Source: Albifimbria verrucaria (lineage: Eukaryota > Ascomycota > Sordariomycetes > Hypocreales > Stachybotryaceae). Taken from it: a stretch of 64,000 nt of DNA. Both the position numbers and the translations under genes were made by a program. The notes below the pieces were generated by a model, which saw only the letters and a list, made by a program, of their open reading frames with translations, did no database searches and had not been told where the DNA came from. Each line of letters begins with the position of its first letter. Position 1 is the first letter of the stretch. This document shows, piece after piece, positions 33,023 to 47,300 of the stretch. The DNA lies in NCBI GenBank assembly GCA_020081605.1, contig JAHREC010000013.1, positions 4,092,001-4,156,000 on the forward strand. Reading direction: 5' to 3'.

Positions 33023-34477
33023 TCATTTGGAAGGCCCTGGCAGCTTTCCATTGTTCGGTTCTGTTGGCCCGCTCTGGTCCACGCCTTGCCATGCCTCATG
33101 ATCCCATCCTTTGCTACCATCGACGGCACCTTCAGTCTCGCCGTTCTCAGCCATTTGCTTGATATCACTCCAATATGCAAGCTTTCGAGTTTCTTCATCC
33201 GCATGAGTAATGGCGGCTTCAAGTGCCGCCTTGCGGTTCCGTAAGTAATCACTGTCTTTCTTCTCCAACTCTTGTGTTGTCTCGTCGTAGATCTGCGTCA
33301 GTCGGCTGAGTAATATTTTTCTCGACGCCTGGAACACAAACAAAGCCATCACTTCGTGCATCTCATGCTGTAGCTGTTCCAGGTCTATGGCGTGCTCCAG
33401 GTAGTTTTCAATGGCCTCTAACTTCTCCCGGTCAATCCTAGCAGCTTTCAGAACCTGGAGCAATGCCTCAACGTCGTCGATTTCCATCGTTTCTTCCGGA
33501 GGCCCAATGCTAGAAGCCCTGGAATTGCTGGTCTTGCTAAGAGCAAGGCTCGCGGATAGGCTGGCTTGGGAGAGGCGTTTCGACTCGGAAGCGGATCGCA
33601 CGGTGAAGTAATCGGTGTTGAGCATATGGGGATCAGCCGAGACGTCGTCGGGGTTCTTCTTAGCCCTCTTCCGGACCCAGGCTCGCCTACGAACAAACGA
33701 GTTCCACCATGTTGGGCCGTGCCAAGAGAAGAGCTTCTTTTGGAAAAGGCAAAGGAATATTCCCAGCCGTGCTCGTCCAGGCCCTCTTGGTGATTGATGC
33801 GCCACTCTGGCCATACCCACTCCCAGGAGGGGTCAGGGACTTGTGCGTTGTGAATATTGGTAGGTGAAGGTTTATGATAAGCGTTTGCTAAGGACAAGTC
33901 AGTCATTGCTGATGGCTCGTAGTCAATTGATTTGAGAAAACCTACTCCATGGCGGAGCGTCCAGCCCCTAAGGCCTTGGAAGAGAAAAGCGCAGTACCAC
34001 ACAAGAACCCTCCTCGCTCGTTTTCGTAGAGAATATCAATGGCACTCTCCCTTTCCTTGTGACGCTTATTGGGCTTCGCATCGTGCTTGGGCGGATTAGG
34101 CACTATGGGTGTAGGTGCTGCAGACTGGTTAGCACGTCGTCTGCCCTGAGCGTAGAGTCGAGGCAAGGGAGACTCATACTCTGTACTTCAATCGACGGCC
34201 GCAATGCGCCCTGAGGTAGCTCCTGTTCTCCATCGAGCTCGGCAGCGGGCCGCTCTTGGATTTGAAACCCGTCATCGTCTGATCTAGAAGACGGGCGCTG
34301 CTGGTCCCCGCCATTGGAAGACCGAGGGGCAGGAGAGGTACCTCTTTCACTACCGTTGGCCTCAGAGGGCCCTGGCTTCCTCGAGGCAGAGCCTTCGTGG
34401 TCGATGAGATTAATCTGGTGATCGTAGTCTCCAGGTTTCAGACCAGCCGCGCGGCGGGAACTGTGAACCTTGCGCAT
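33023..34477 (-). CDS. Dysferlin/Pex24-type domain protein (Mug65-like)
   Basis: Carries the fungal peroxin/dysferlin (DysF) domain: DILYENERGGFLCGTALFSS, then WTNAYHKPSPTNI formed across an intron, PDPSWEWVWPEWRIN, and the closing FSWHGPTWWNSFVRRRAWVRKR. Tryptophan/arginine pairs of this kind are the DysF hallmark. Fission yeast mug65 and budding yeast SPO73 are relatives, with roles in sporulation and membrane contact. The N-terminal about 120 residues are disordered and the C-terminal part is helical (DREKLEAIENYLEHAIDLEQL). One intron with donor GTAGGT lies at about 33900-33952. Three frame breaks are seen (near 34170, near 33968 and in TTTT 33739-33742). Function here is inferred from the family only. 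Confidence 0.75.
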
Positions 34478-35475
34478 TTCGACTGCTAGATGAGCATGGC
34501 GCGGACCATCTGATGGGCGCGAGTCGGTAGCACGTACTCCCGGGCCAGGGACTGCGACGAGATGAAGAAAGGGACGAATGGGGACTGGCGACAGAATCTA
34601 GACAACAAATACACGGCAGAACCAGCGAGCAAACGACAAACAGGGGCGATTTCAGGATTTCAGGGGCTGAAGAGAATGGGAATGGATGATGGTGGTGGTG
34701 GTAGTGGTGGTGGCTGCGCTTGGCCCACGGGTACGTAGCGCAGCGACCTTGCCTTAGCACACGCCTAGTTGAGACTTTAGCGGGATGCGAGCCTGAACAT
34801 CATAATGCGGCCATGACGGAAATAGAAGGCCGGTACCCGAGCTAGCAGAGAAAGCTCTTGGATCGTGAAGCCAGGATTTTCGCCCATGGAAGGGGTCTGC
34901 GCGGTGGCTCAGCAGAAATAAATCGCTTGGTTTTATTTCGCATTACATTACGGTATGTACCTTGGAATCTCGGTTCCAGGGCATGGGGCAATTATTAGGT
35001 ACCTTACCTTAGGTAGGTAGGTAGGTACCTACGTACGTTAGGTCAGTGCTGAATTTCCCCAAGTCACATGCATTACAGTAGAGAGAGTGCCCCAGCCAGA
35101 CCTGGAAGTAGGGGGAAAACTGATGTCATCACCATCCCCGGTACTTGCATCCCCACACCAGCGCTGCACTACGTCATGTATCTTCCCCAAGCTCCCTGTG
35201 ACGAATCACCGTCACAAGAGCTTCGCAAGCTGCCCATGGCAAGGCAATTGGATGAACGCAGCCCTCTGCTGCAAGGCAAGACAAGGTCGCCTGTCCAGCC
35301 GCTGCAAACCGATAAATGCAATTGATCCAGCCAACCGTTTCTTCCTCCCGCCCATCCCTTTTCACGATCCTACTCCTCATTCTTCCCTCGTCAGCTTTCC
35401 TCCTACATCTAAGCTTCCTCTTCAGTCGCAACACAAACAAACCCATCAGCACCTACCTCAACCTACACAATCACC
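34478..35475. other. Divergent promoter region with TACC/GGTA palindromic cluster
   Basis: 1.0 kb between the dysferlin-domain gene and the small helical-protein gene. It has a GGTGGT run at 34691-34713 and a strong GGTACC-TTACC-TTAGG-TAGG cluster at 34996-35042. The last 150 bp before the right-hand gene are C/T-rich. No gene is seen. Confidence 0.5.
34996..35042. repeat. TACC/GGTA palindromic repeat cluster
   Basis: Inverted TACCTTA and TAAGGTA-like units alternate with four GGTA units and end in a TACGTACGTTAGGT stretch, so the strand can fold back on itself. Confidence 0.75.
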
Positions 35476-36050
35476 ATGTCTGGCCGATCGCAATTGCCCC
35501 TGCTCCTCGGTGTCACCGCCGCCGGTGGTGTCGGCTACTACCTCTACTCTGCTGGTGGCAGCCCCAAGGCCGCCGAGAAGAAGTTCGAGAGTGCGTGAAC
35601 TCTCGCTCCCTCATCGACTCGCTGCGCTCATACTAACTGTCTCGTGCAGGCGACGCCCACAAGGCTGCCGCTGCCATCAAGGGCAACGTCCCCGGAAACT
35701 CTCCCAATGCCGAGGCGGAGCTGAAGAACCTTGGTGCTGAAGCCGGCGCCAAGATTGACAAAGTCGTACGTTACCACTCACTTCGTCTCATTCACTTCAC
35801 CTCACCTCCTCGCCCTACCCAAAGCTCTCATCGTATTTTCCTCCTCGTCCCCAACCATGTAGCTAACTTATGACATCAGTGGAGTGAGGCCGACAAGCAG
35901 GCTGGTCGAGCCAAGAGCAACGCCGAGGCCTACGCCAAGGAGGCTCGCGCTGAGGCCATCAAGTCCGTCAACAAGTTCGACGAAAAGGTCGAGGAGGGTG
36001 CCGCAAAGGCCAAGAGTGGCATTTCCAGCTGGTTCGGTGGCAGCAAGTAA
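35476..36050 (+). CDS. Small membrane-anchored helical protein (calcofluor white hypersensitive family)
   Basis: Exons 35476-35590, 35650-35765 and 35880-36050 give an intact 133-aa protein with no frame errors. The N-terminus (LPLLLGVTAAGGVGYYLYSAGG) is a single hydrophobic helix, fitting a signal anchor or mitochondrial inner-membrane anchor. The rest is Ala/Lys/Glu-rich and amphipathic helical with 11-residue-like repeats (EADKQAGRAKSNAEAYAKEARAEA), resembling LEA-type helices. It ends in an SWFGGSK motif. Filamentous fungal databases commonly label this family 'calcofluor white hypersensitive protein'. The biochemical role is unknown to me. Confidence 0.8.
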
Positions 36051-36343
36051 GGAATCCAAGGATACCAGGAGTTTCGCGCGTTTGGTTTACCCACTTTGTA
36101 TGGTATTGCATGTCTATTCAGGATGAATAATAATGACAGAGTTACACGCTCACCCATCAACATTGATTGTCCCAGGACAAAATATTGTACCTTGACGCCT
36201 GCTAAACTATCGAAGTGCTCTTTTGACGCTTCTAAGAAATAGTTTCCTGTTTACCAATAACCCAAAGCCTAGTCCCTTCGGCTCGTCTAATACACCACAT
36301 TTAACAAAAAGTTTACAGAGAACCACACACGCGCGTCGACCCA

Positions 36344-39134
36344 TTACTGCTCTAGCCCTGCCGCAACAAGCTTGAGGATCTCCTCGACGCTCTTCCTCGC
36401 GTTCTGCGGATGCTTTGCGACTGCCTGCCAGGCTTCTCCATGTCGAGGCTCGTTCAGCACACACTTGACGATAACGTCCGCACGCTTTTCCTCCGTTCCG
36501 TGCTGGAGCAGGAAACGGTAATACCACGCCCAGCTATCGCCGCGATCGCTATCCAATACCAACGCCTTTTCGAACCAGTTCTGCGCCTTTTCTAGCTTAC
36601 GGTCGGCCCAGAAGATGCGGGCCACGGCGACAAAGAGGATGGGGTCGTTGTCCACCTTCTTGATGGCCTCCAAGCTGCGCGGCTTGCGTTGCGTCCGCGC
36701 TTCCAGGTGCCAAATCTGCTCCTCCCATAACAGACCACTCTTGGGCACCTCCTGCTGTGCTCGCGCCATCATTGACTTGGCCTGAGCAATGTTACCAGCC
36801 CGGCGCTCAAGTCGAACCGACTCACACCATAGCTGCGCATCGCTCGGGGACGGCAAGACGCGCTCGATCCAATACCGAACGGGCCTTGACCACCAATCCT
36901 TGGCCCTCCTCCAGACGGGAATAGAGGAGCCACAGGGGTACCGACTTTGGCACTGCCTTTACGCCTGTAGCGTACGCCTCTCGAGCCTGACCAATCTTAC
37001 CCATGTCCTCGTAGAGCTGGCCCTTGAGCATCCAGAGCTTAGGCGCCGCCGGAAATAGTTGCAAGGCTTGTAGAACCAGGTCGAGTGCTGCCTCTGTATT
37101 GCCCAGCACTCGCTCGAAGACTACACTCTTCATCCAGACCCGATCCGTCGGCGCTTGGTCTCGTGCAATCTCAAGCAGTTTCCGCGCCTGGTCTGCGTTG
37201 TCGTTTTCTGACTCAAGTTTCACAGCCGCCAGCCAAATATCCTCATTGTTAGGGTTCTGGTTGAAAGCTCTCTTCAACACCAGTCTGGCGCTGTCCACCT
37301 CACCAGCCTGCCATTTCTCCTTGGCAAGCATCATCCAGAGATCTTCGCTCTTCGGGCAAGCCTCAACTGCCTTTTCCAACACCTGCCAGAGACTCTCCTT
37401 TGTACCGTGGTTGCGTTCCAGGTCAGCAGCCGCTAGCCATAAGGTCTTGCTGTTGACGAAAACGCGGAGCGCATAGGCATAGATAGCCCTGGCAGTTTGG
37501 TATTTGCCCCTATTGATGCTCGACCTAGCATCTTCCATCCAAGTATCCTTACGATCGTCGTCCTCGTCCAAGCTCCAGCCCAATGTCTCGCGAATAATGT
37601 TTTCGCATGTGATGGTAGCCCCTTCCTCCTCGCATTTCTCGGCCTCGGCAATCCACTCTTCTCGCTTGGGCATTGCAGATTCTTTCACCAGGACCTGCAC
37701 AGCTCGCTTCAGAACGTTGACCTTGGTTCCTTGTCCGAGCTGCTCTTGCAAGCGTGCCGCAGCAATCCAGATCTCATAAGACGTCGGGACCGCCTTTCGC
37801 GCCTTGTTCAACACCTTTTGCGCATTTTCAGGTGTTTCCAAGCGCGCCAGTGCCAACCAGAGATCAACTGACAACGGGATCAGCTCTGTCGCCTTGGCTA
37901 AGAGAAGCTTTGCATCTTCAGGGTCCTCCTCCAGATTCACAGCTTCCTTCCATAAAGCCTCTGACTCAGGAATGTAATCCAAGGCCTGTCGAATAACACG
38001 TTTCTTGTTGCTCGGCAAAGTCTCTAGCCTCATGGCCTCAACCCATAGCCTGACCGATCTACCGTTCGCTTCGAGAGCTCTCCGTGCAATAATCTTGGCA
38101 TTTTGAGAGTCATGGTTTAATCGAATATTCTCAAGCCATGCATCCTCGCTCTTCGGACATCGCGTGCAACCCTGGTCAATGGTTTTACGTGCTGATACGA
38201 TCTTTCCTGCCAGCTCTTCTAGACGAGCGGCAGCGATCCAACCGAGCGCATTGTTGGGGTTCGTCTTGACAACAGACTGTAGAAGTTCCCGGACTCGATT
38301 GATGTCTCCGACTTGCACTTGCGACTCAGTCATTTGTAGCTTGTTGAGGTTCGTGATATAGCCCTGGGGATCGATACTGGTCGCGCTTCCGGATACTGAG
38401 TCGCTACCGGCGCTCTGCGATGCCTGTTCGAGCCTCGACTTTAGGACCTTGTCTCTCGCCGCACCAATCTTCGCAAAATTGGTCATCGTTCCATCCGCAG
38501 CATCTCCTGTGCCGGACGCCGCCCCATCGTCTGCGACTGTTGTGCCGAGCTCAGTCGAGTCTCTGGCTGCTGCAAGTACGCTATCGGGAACCGCATAGAA
38601 ACGCTGTCGTAGGGCCTGCTTGCTTCGTCTGTTCTTTCCTGTAAGATCTCCAACCTCCGGAAGATTGGCCCATTCTTCATCGGAGACAGCTGCCAGAGCG
38701 CGCTTCAAATCCGAAAATTGTTGTTGGATCTTGGGGTTGTTTCGCTCGTACTCCTCTCGCTCGGCTTTCTCACGGGCCTCGCGTTGTCGTTTCCTCCTAT
38801 CCATCCTCTCGTCGACCCATTCCCAGATCTTATCGGCTTCTTCATCATCCTTGTCGTATACGCCGCCAGCAAAGAGCCCGACTTCATTGTCAGGGTCTTG
38901 GTATCGCTGCTCGTCGTCGTCATCGCCACCATCATCCTTCTCCTTCTTGCCATCGGGAGCTAGACCAAGCTGCGCGGCACGCTTTGCGAGCGCCTCTTTG
39001 ATTTGGTCTTCGCTAGGACCGTCTCGAGCTGGTCCAAGGTCCGATCGCGTCGTGAAGCCGGTAGCACCTCGTCCAAGACCTGCAACATAGTTTTCTGGAG
39101 CCGGCTGGCTCAAGAAGTCGCGTCGCCCAGACAT
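36344..39134 (-). CDS. PRP6: Pre-mRNA splicing factor Prp6 (S. pombe Prp1), U4/U6.U5 tri-snRNP
   Basis: A bridging component of the U4/U6.U5 tri-snRNP in the nucleus. The PRP1 N-terminal domain is clear: FLSQPAPENYVAGLGRGATG, DPDNEVGLFAGGVYDKDDEEA and the charged EWVDERMDRRKRQREAREKA. The remaining two-thirds are HAT/TPR repeats with W-x(2)-A-A-R-LE units (NALGWIAAARLEELAGKI, EDIWLAAVKLESEN, KLWMLKGQLYEDMGK). Intronless. One extra C (plus-strand GGGG 36846-36849) breaks the frame near the C-terminus; counting it gives 929 aa, the usual size. Divergent from DIM1 across 300 bp, pairing two RNA-processing genes. Confidence 0.95.
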
Positions 39135-40646
<1,512 letters not shown>

Positions 40647-41771
40647 AAGACGGTGTTCACGATTCGCTTTAGACAAGTTTACGAGGTGTTTTGGACGGAA
40701 AACGGGACAGCTGGCGTTGAATGGTCGAATTTATGGTTAGAATCGACTTTATAGCTGCGAAAAGCGGGTTCGAAATGAATTGATCCATGTGATTGCTATC
40801 ATGTTCAGGAGGCTCGCATCTATGGTGATAGTCCTATTTCTGTAGAATGCCTGGCGTCTAGAGATGTCTCAAAGACCACTTTCGCCAACACCACACCTTA
40901 ATTATAGCCCAGTCATAAGATAATATGATTGTGTCTCTAGTTGCAAGGTTTACTTTGACCTCGAAGACTTGACTTGCTGGCACTATTCCATGGTTCTCTA
41001 ACTTGAATCACACAGACGTAAGAGTAACCCTGAGCAAGCGGTCCATGTGAACATCTTATGCATGAATAGATCACTTCGATGAGGCCGACACAGCGAGCCA
41101 GCTGAATCCACACTATGATATTGCCTGGCGATGTCTATCGTTGAGGGTAACTAATATTCTCAATATATATTGTGGTATCTCAAGTCGATTTCCCAAATCT
41201 CGGTTGTCTGCGAACCTAAGCCTATTTACAAATGCACTGATGGCCTTGTTGCATCCGGTTGAATCCACTGTCGCTCCTTTGTATGGTGTCATAAAGCCGT
41301 TACAAATACAGAAGAGTTGTTGCCACTGTTCCTTCTAGTGCTGAAAACAATCAATCTCCTCCGCAGACACTTCCCTTATCCCTGTTGCTACCATGCTTTT
41401 ATACGCTTCGCTTTCCCAACTAGCCGTGTGATACTTGACGGTCGGCCAAGTATATTGTAGGCATCTTTGTTATGCTTCAAATCGCTAAGATGTGGTTTAT
41501 TTACCACAGTACTCCCAAACAGAAAAAAGAACAAAAAGCACCGAGACTGGCCAACTTTCGACTTTCTATAGCCAATAAAAGATGGGTCCGTGCCATGTTT
41601 CTCAAGAATTTTGTAATCATGTCGTTGGGGATGCCAAGTCCAACGCCGTTGCTGCATTTAGATGTCGTACCATGCGCGCTTTGAAAAAGAAAAAGAAATT
41701 CAAGCCAAATATGTGACAAAGGAAAGCCCGAGCCGGCTAACCTTTGCCCTTGAAAGGGCCCGGTTTGCCGG
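40647..41771. other. Convergent spacer between DIM1 and VAC7
   Basis: 1.1 kb of AT-rich sequence, including the 3' ends of both genes. No gene or clear repeat. Confidence 0.45.
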
Positions 41772-44354
41772 TCAGAAGATGTCCGTCGTGGTGTTGGGCC
41801 TGAGGGACGGATCGTTTGCGGAGTTCGGCTTGACAGTAGTTCTCCCGGACACAGTGGCACTTCGGATACGGGTGCTTAGTGGAAGACTGTATTTGACAAC
41901 GCCTTTGACTATAAGGTCAAACTCGTTTTGGTAAATACGCTCCCACCGCCTCGAACCACCAGAGGTGTCGTTGCCGGGATTAGCCAACTGCATTTCGCCA
42001 GTCGACGATGAGGTTCCCTGATGGAACAGGGAACCCTCAAACGTCAAGGGGCTGTCGAACTCCGTGATACGTCCCAACAGAACATTAGGTTTTTGATCAT
42101 CATCATCCTCCGGATCTTTGGGTGGATCGTTAATGGGATCATCCAGAAGGTGGATTTCGGGAGTATCAAAGTCATCATCCCACCAATCAGAGGCTTTTCC
42201 GGCGAACTCTGACTTGGCGAATATTTCGAGGTTTGCGTGATCGATTGTCACGACAACTATATTTGGGTTGTGGGCTTTGACTGTAACATCAAAGATCAAG
42301 ACTTGCTCACTCGTAACAACGTTGTTAATAGATACGATCTCAATGCTCGTCATTGGCTGGGATGTGGCGAACATAAAGCCAATAGCACCAGTAATGACCA
42401 GCAGGAACATCATCGTGAGAACAAGACAGGCTGCGAAGCGATTAAGATACGACGATCTCCTCGAGAAAGACTGCGACTCCACCTGCCGGAGGGTGTGGGG
42501 ACCACGACGAACCCGGCCTGATCGAGCGGATCGAGTTGAACCGATGAGCGGTGTGCGTTCGTCATCAGCCCCCATACCCTCGTCCATGTCGTAGTTTGAG
42601 GACATCTGCATTGCTGATCTTTTGGTTTGTAGATGTCCGCGCGAGGAATGGTTGTTCCTTGGGCTCGGTGGGCCAGACGAGTTTCGTGATGCTGTGCCGG
42701 TAAGTCGAGTTCGAGCGGCATTCGGGAAGGGCGATTCATTATCGAAGAGCGATGGATGGCCATTGCCAGGTTGTCGACCCCAACGACCGATGTGGTGATG
42801 GTGTCTTGTCGTACCTCTTCCAGAGCCAGCAGTACTGCGACCGGAGCCCTTGCCATCCTCATCGCCGGTTAAGCTATCAGCACCATTTCCGTTAAAAGTG
42901 TTGACAAACTTCATATTCTTCTTCGGTGGCTGTGCCGGTCCTCCGCCCTCGAGAACGCTGTAGATGGATCGTAAATTCTGCCTGTCCGCCTGGCTAGCCA
43001 TCGATGTAGCGCTGGGCGTTCGTGAATGAAATCGGCGTCCAGGCCGATCAGCACCGTCAGGTGGGTTAGAGTCGTAGACGAATGTCTCCTCAGAATCCGA
43101 AGTGTTGGCCTCGTCCACTGCACTGGCAATTTTAGCCTCGAAGACATCGGCCTTGGATGAAGCTGCGGAGTACGAAATTAGCATGTGAATTGGCAACAGA
43201 AACCCAAGCACAACTTACCATTTCCTGAACTGACGACCGGCTGCTTGCGAATCGTCCGCTTCTTGTCCTTCTTTGGCTTGATAGTTTCTGTGCTGGGTTT
43301 TGCCTTGAGCGTACCACCGCCTCCCTCAGCCTTAGTTCCTGTGGTAAGCGCAATTTGTGGGATGCTGGATACGGTTTCTGTCTCAACCGTCATGTTTTGA
43401 GTAGACGTCTCTTGCTTGGCCTTCATTTGCTTAGAGGACATGGCGCTGGATTGTCGGGTCACCGGCGCAGGAGGCACTGAGGTGGGACGTCGAGTCTCGA
43501 CCCGGTTGCTGCTATCACTGCCGCTCTCTTGCCCTGGAAGGTTGGGTCTTGATCTTAATGCCCGGGTCTCATGGATTGCGCTGTCGGAATTGTTGTCGGT
43601 GGGGAGCTTCTCTTTCAAATGCTCCAAGAGAACAACGTCTGTCTTGGGACTGGGAGAGTTAGGTAGGCTGACTTCTTGGACCGTTTCGAGTCCCCACGAG
43701 TTGGGGTTCGCATGCCCGAGGGATTTGCGAGTCTTCCGTCTCACTCTCTGAAGCGGTCTGCATTGATTCGGCGGGTTGAAGCGATGGGACAGGTCGCTGG
43801 AAACTAAGAGGCGGCTCTCCATCGCCTCGGCGCATGGAGCTTGCACTTGCTTTGTTCAGGAGGGGCGGAGGTGACCGTAAACGCGGCGAGACGGGCCATC
43901 GCGGGCTTTCCGAGGCAACGAAGGGTTTTTGAGGTGCGGGAGATTGAATTTGAGAGTCCTGGGTCGCGGGAAGGAGGGTAGGAGTGGTTGTTGCCGAGAG
44001 GCTGCGTGGAGGGAGCGTGGGACCAGGGATATTCGACCTGGTCTGACGTGACGGACTCATGTCTTGCTGGCTGTTCTTGCGCGGCCTATTGCCGCTGAGC
44101 CTGGTGTTGGAGTTCGTTCTCCGAGGATACCGGACAGGGAGGAGTCGCGGGAAGGTAAAGGTGAATGGGTTGTGGAGTTGCTAGCGGTTGACACCTTGAG
44201 GCATGGCCTTCGGGGCCGCAGGAGTGGATGTGCCGGATGCATCTGGCGGCCCAGTATGACGGATCGTCGTCGTGGTGGTGGTGCTGCTACTGGTGGCACT
44301 GGCGGGCTGCGAGACACCGAGAGCGGCATCAGTCAAGGCCGATGACTTGTCCAT
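41772..44354 (-). CDS. VAC7: Vacuolar segregation protein Vac7, regulator of PI(3,5)P2 synthesis
   Basis: In yeast Vac7 is a vacuolar membrane protein that activates the Fab1 lipid kinase. A long disordered Ser/Thr/Pro-rich N-terminal half starts at the ATG at 44354 (MDKSSALTDAALGVSQ). A Lys-rich patch (KPKKDKKRTIRKQP) precedes an intron at about 43157-43217. A further basic/His region leads to DDERTPLIGS. There is one transmembrane helix (FAACLVLTMMFLLVITGAIGFMF). The lumenal C-terminal domain (VLIFDVTVKAHNPNIVVVTI...) has the LEA14/WHy-like fold expected for Vac7. It ends in an acidic DDPINDPPKDPEDDDDQ insert and NEFDLIVKGVVKYSLPL. Frame breaks near 44175, 44060 and 43665 split the N-terminal half. 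Confidence 0.85.
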
Positions 44355-47300
44355 GACTGCGGGAGTGGGTGAGAAGAATCGTGGGGTGGACGCAGAAGAT
44401 GCATGCCAGAGAGACGAGCGTTAGGACAGTGGATGACTGGGGATGCTGCGGGATGAAGTGGTCATTGTGGTTGGCTCGTCATTGATGCACGGCGGCGGAT
44501 CGGTGGGCACGAGCAAGCAAACGGACGGGGAACTCGAGTGACGAGCAGGTAAACGGGCAAGCAAGCGAATGGACAGGTAGGGTGCAGAATATGGAAAGAC
44601 AAGAATTGTTTTGGGTTGGGGGATGGGAGAGTGAGGAAGGGGATTGGGTGCCAGGATTATAGTGTGCGAAGAATGACACAATGTATCGGGTTCTGGGTTT
44701 TGTCTTCCTGTGATGGCACGGGAGCTCAAAGCGGGCTTAGCGTCCTTGGGGGACAGAACAGACGTCGAAGCGAACAGAGTCTGACGCTACCTGGCATGTA
44801 CATTGGGTACACATGTCTCTGGCAAAGCGCCAAGATTCACTGGCCCCCGGTACCTCGTTGCCTTGAAGCCGGCTGAGTTGGCTGGGTCCCAGCTAGAGGG
44901 ACGCCTAAGATGGCAAGGGGCCATTCCCCGAGGTACCTCATGCTGCGTGGAGCGCCATAGCGCGGTACATAATTGTCTTTGCTCTGTTTGCAGCCCGCCC
45001 AGGGAAGGGGCCTGGGAGGAAGGGCTTTTGAGGTGACGTCCTGGTGCAGTAGCAAGCAGAAACGAACCCAACCTTGTTGAGCGATTAGAAAATAATAATA
45101 ATAATAATAATAATGATAAAGAAATGTTCCCAAAGCGTTTCGAGCTTCATGGGTGAGACCCTCTCATTTCCCTATGAGCCCTCGGTAACTGTCCATCCCA
45201 AATGGCATCGACACATGCGAAAAGACGGTGCCTACTTGTCGCAAGGATTCATGGGAATTGGCAGAGACTACTGTAGCGGTACCCATTCCGGCGACCCAAG
45301 GGGAAAAGCGTGACGTTGTTCCCCTTCAGAATCTCGTCATGTATCGTCTTAACAGCCAAGGCTTGGTGGTAGCATGACGCAGTGTACCCTCTACTTGTCT
45401 CCCTGCGGAGAGAAGCAGCCGGAGAGGGTTAGGATGGCAGGCCGCGTACCTCTTCCAAGTACCCTCCTTGTAGCTTAGCCCTCTGCATTCCCGTACTCGA
45501 TACCTGCCTTACTGTACCCAGCCGTTTGTTCGTACCCACTTCTGCCAGGTACGAGGCAACTGCCCCATCCCAGGTACCTCCCGTACTTGAGCAAACGTGA
45601 CAAACGGGAGCCTGAGATTAGACGCTTTTGTCACCATGCCAACATTTGCCCTGACTTGCCTCACTGTCACTCTCTTCACCAGGCCATCCTTACACTATGC
45701 CGCCCAAGGACGCATCCCACCGTCAGACATATGGAGGCGAATGACACGCGATTCTCCTCTCGCCTTCATCTGTAATCAAGGCAACCAAGTAGGTGTCACC
45801 CTCCCCCAGCCGCCATGTGGTGCCGGTGTACCTGACAGTCCAGTAGAGCGACATCACCACATTTGGCCAAAATGGCAGAAGGCTCCGTGCAGCCATTGGC
45901 TCCGTGCCCCTACTGGATCGGTGCTGGCAACGCATTTTCTCGACAGATTACCCATGTCAGGGATCCAGGTGATGCCCCCGGCGCGCAGAGCAAAAATACC
46001 TTGGAAGTGCATGTGGTACTTCACGTCATGAACCATGGTGCCACGGGAAGCAGCCTCGCCCTTCCGCAGCCCTGGCTCGCTCCTCCGCGCTACCAGAAGC
46101 CTTCTCGCCCTGGGAAGAATCTTCCCTGAAGCAAGGGGGACAGTGTCCCATCTCCGCTTACCCACCTTCGATCCTGATGCTACTGTGCTCACCTGCTGTC
46201 TAGTTTCGCATATGAAGCGACTCCCACGATGCCACGAAGCCCGCCGTCTTCTCCATGACCACCAATTTTATCATGCGTGGCACTGCCTGCATGCTGCACA
46301 GGACCCAGCGTTCTTTACTCAACCTCGTTTCTGGGTCCCTGGCCCACTGACCTGGCGGCGTTCCACCGGTTTTGTCCATCACAAAATGTGCAAGGCTGCC
46401 CCAGCACTCAACCCTTCAGTCGGTGCCATACCCTGACAGCCAACCGAGAACGCTACCCACAAAATTTGTCGGGTACCATAGTAGCTGCTCACGAGCCGTC
46501 CAACCCCATGCTTCCTTGACCAGTCCCAGCATCGAACCAATGTCATGCAAGGCAATTTCAAGGCCTTTGTGCCATTTTGCATGTCTCGATGCCTTTAGCT
46601 GCGGAACTTCCGGTAACTGCTGGAGACGATGTTGTAAGCAAGTCGTTGACTGTTATTATGTAGATCATAAACACATTGTGGCACCGTAATAGCACCCACT
46701 AACTAGCATAGCACCATCCCGGTCCAGGCAGTGATTCCAGCAAAGGACCGAGTGCACATTCGACCAGTCAAAGCCAAGCCTTTCCTTTCTCGTGATTTTG
46801 GCATATTGCAGGCTGACAACCGCCTCGGTATCACGTTTCTTGTCTGGCGCTGGAGGGTCGTCCCGTCCCATCCGCCCATCCATCCTGCCTGCATTCAGGA
46901 TGCTGATTTCTCCCCGCTCTTTTGAGCGAAACATGCTTTCGAGGAAGAATTGTCATCTCTGCTTCTTCACAATAGGGACATATGATCTCACGTGAGAGTT
47001 TGTGGCTGTCATGTTCTTCATCAAATCGCGCCTATTCTTTCCCTTGTCAACAAGCATGGTCTTCTAACAAGCCATCTCCATAACCATAGGGAGTCGCTTA
47101 TCGCAGTAGTCATTTCTCCTGGCCTCTTGTGCACTGTCGGTGGCCTTTTCTTAGACCACTGCGTTTATGCCTGAAATGTTCCAGGAACCTTTTACTGATA
47201 ATTACGACTGGTCGTCCTGAGTCCTCAAAGCTCCACATGGTCACTAACAGAATGTCAGACCCATTCCCTCCAGAGTGCGCCCAGCCTCTCATAGCCTGAC

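Noticed and set aside
45597..46031. 144-codon open frame in the VAC7 upstream gap
   Set aside because: Amino-acid composition is unstructured and rich in Trp/His/Cys, and overlapping frames on the other strand are equally long. There is no sign of selection for coding.
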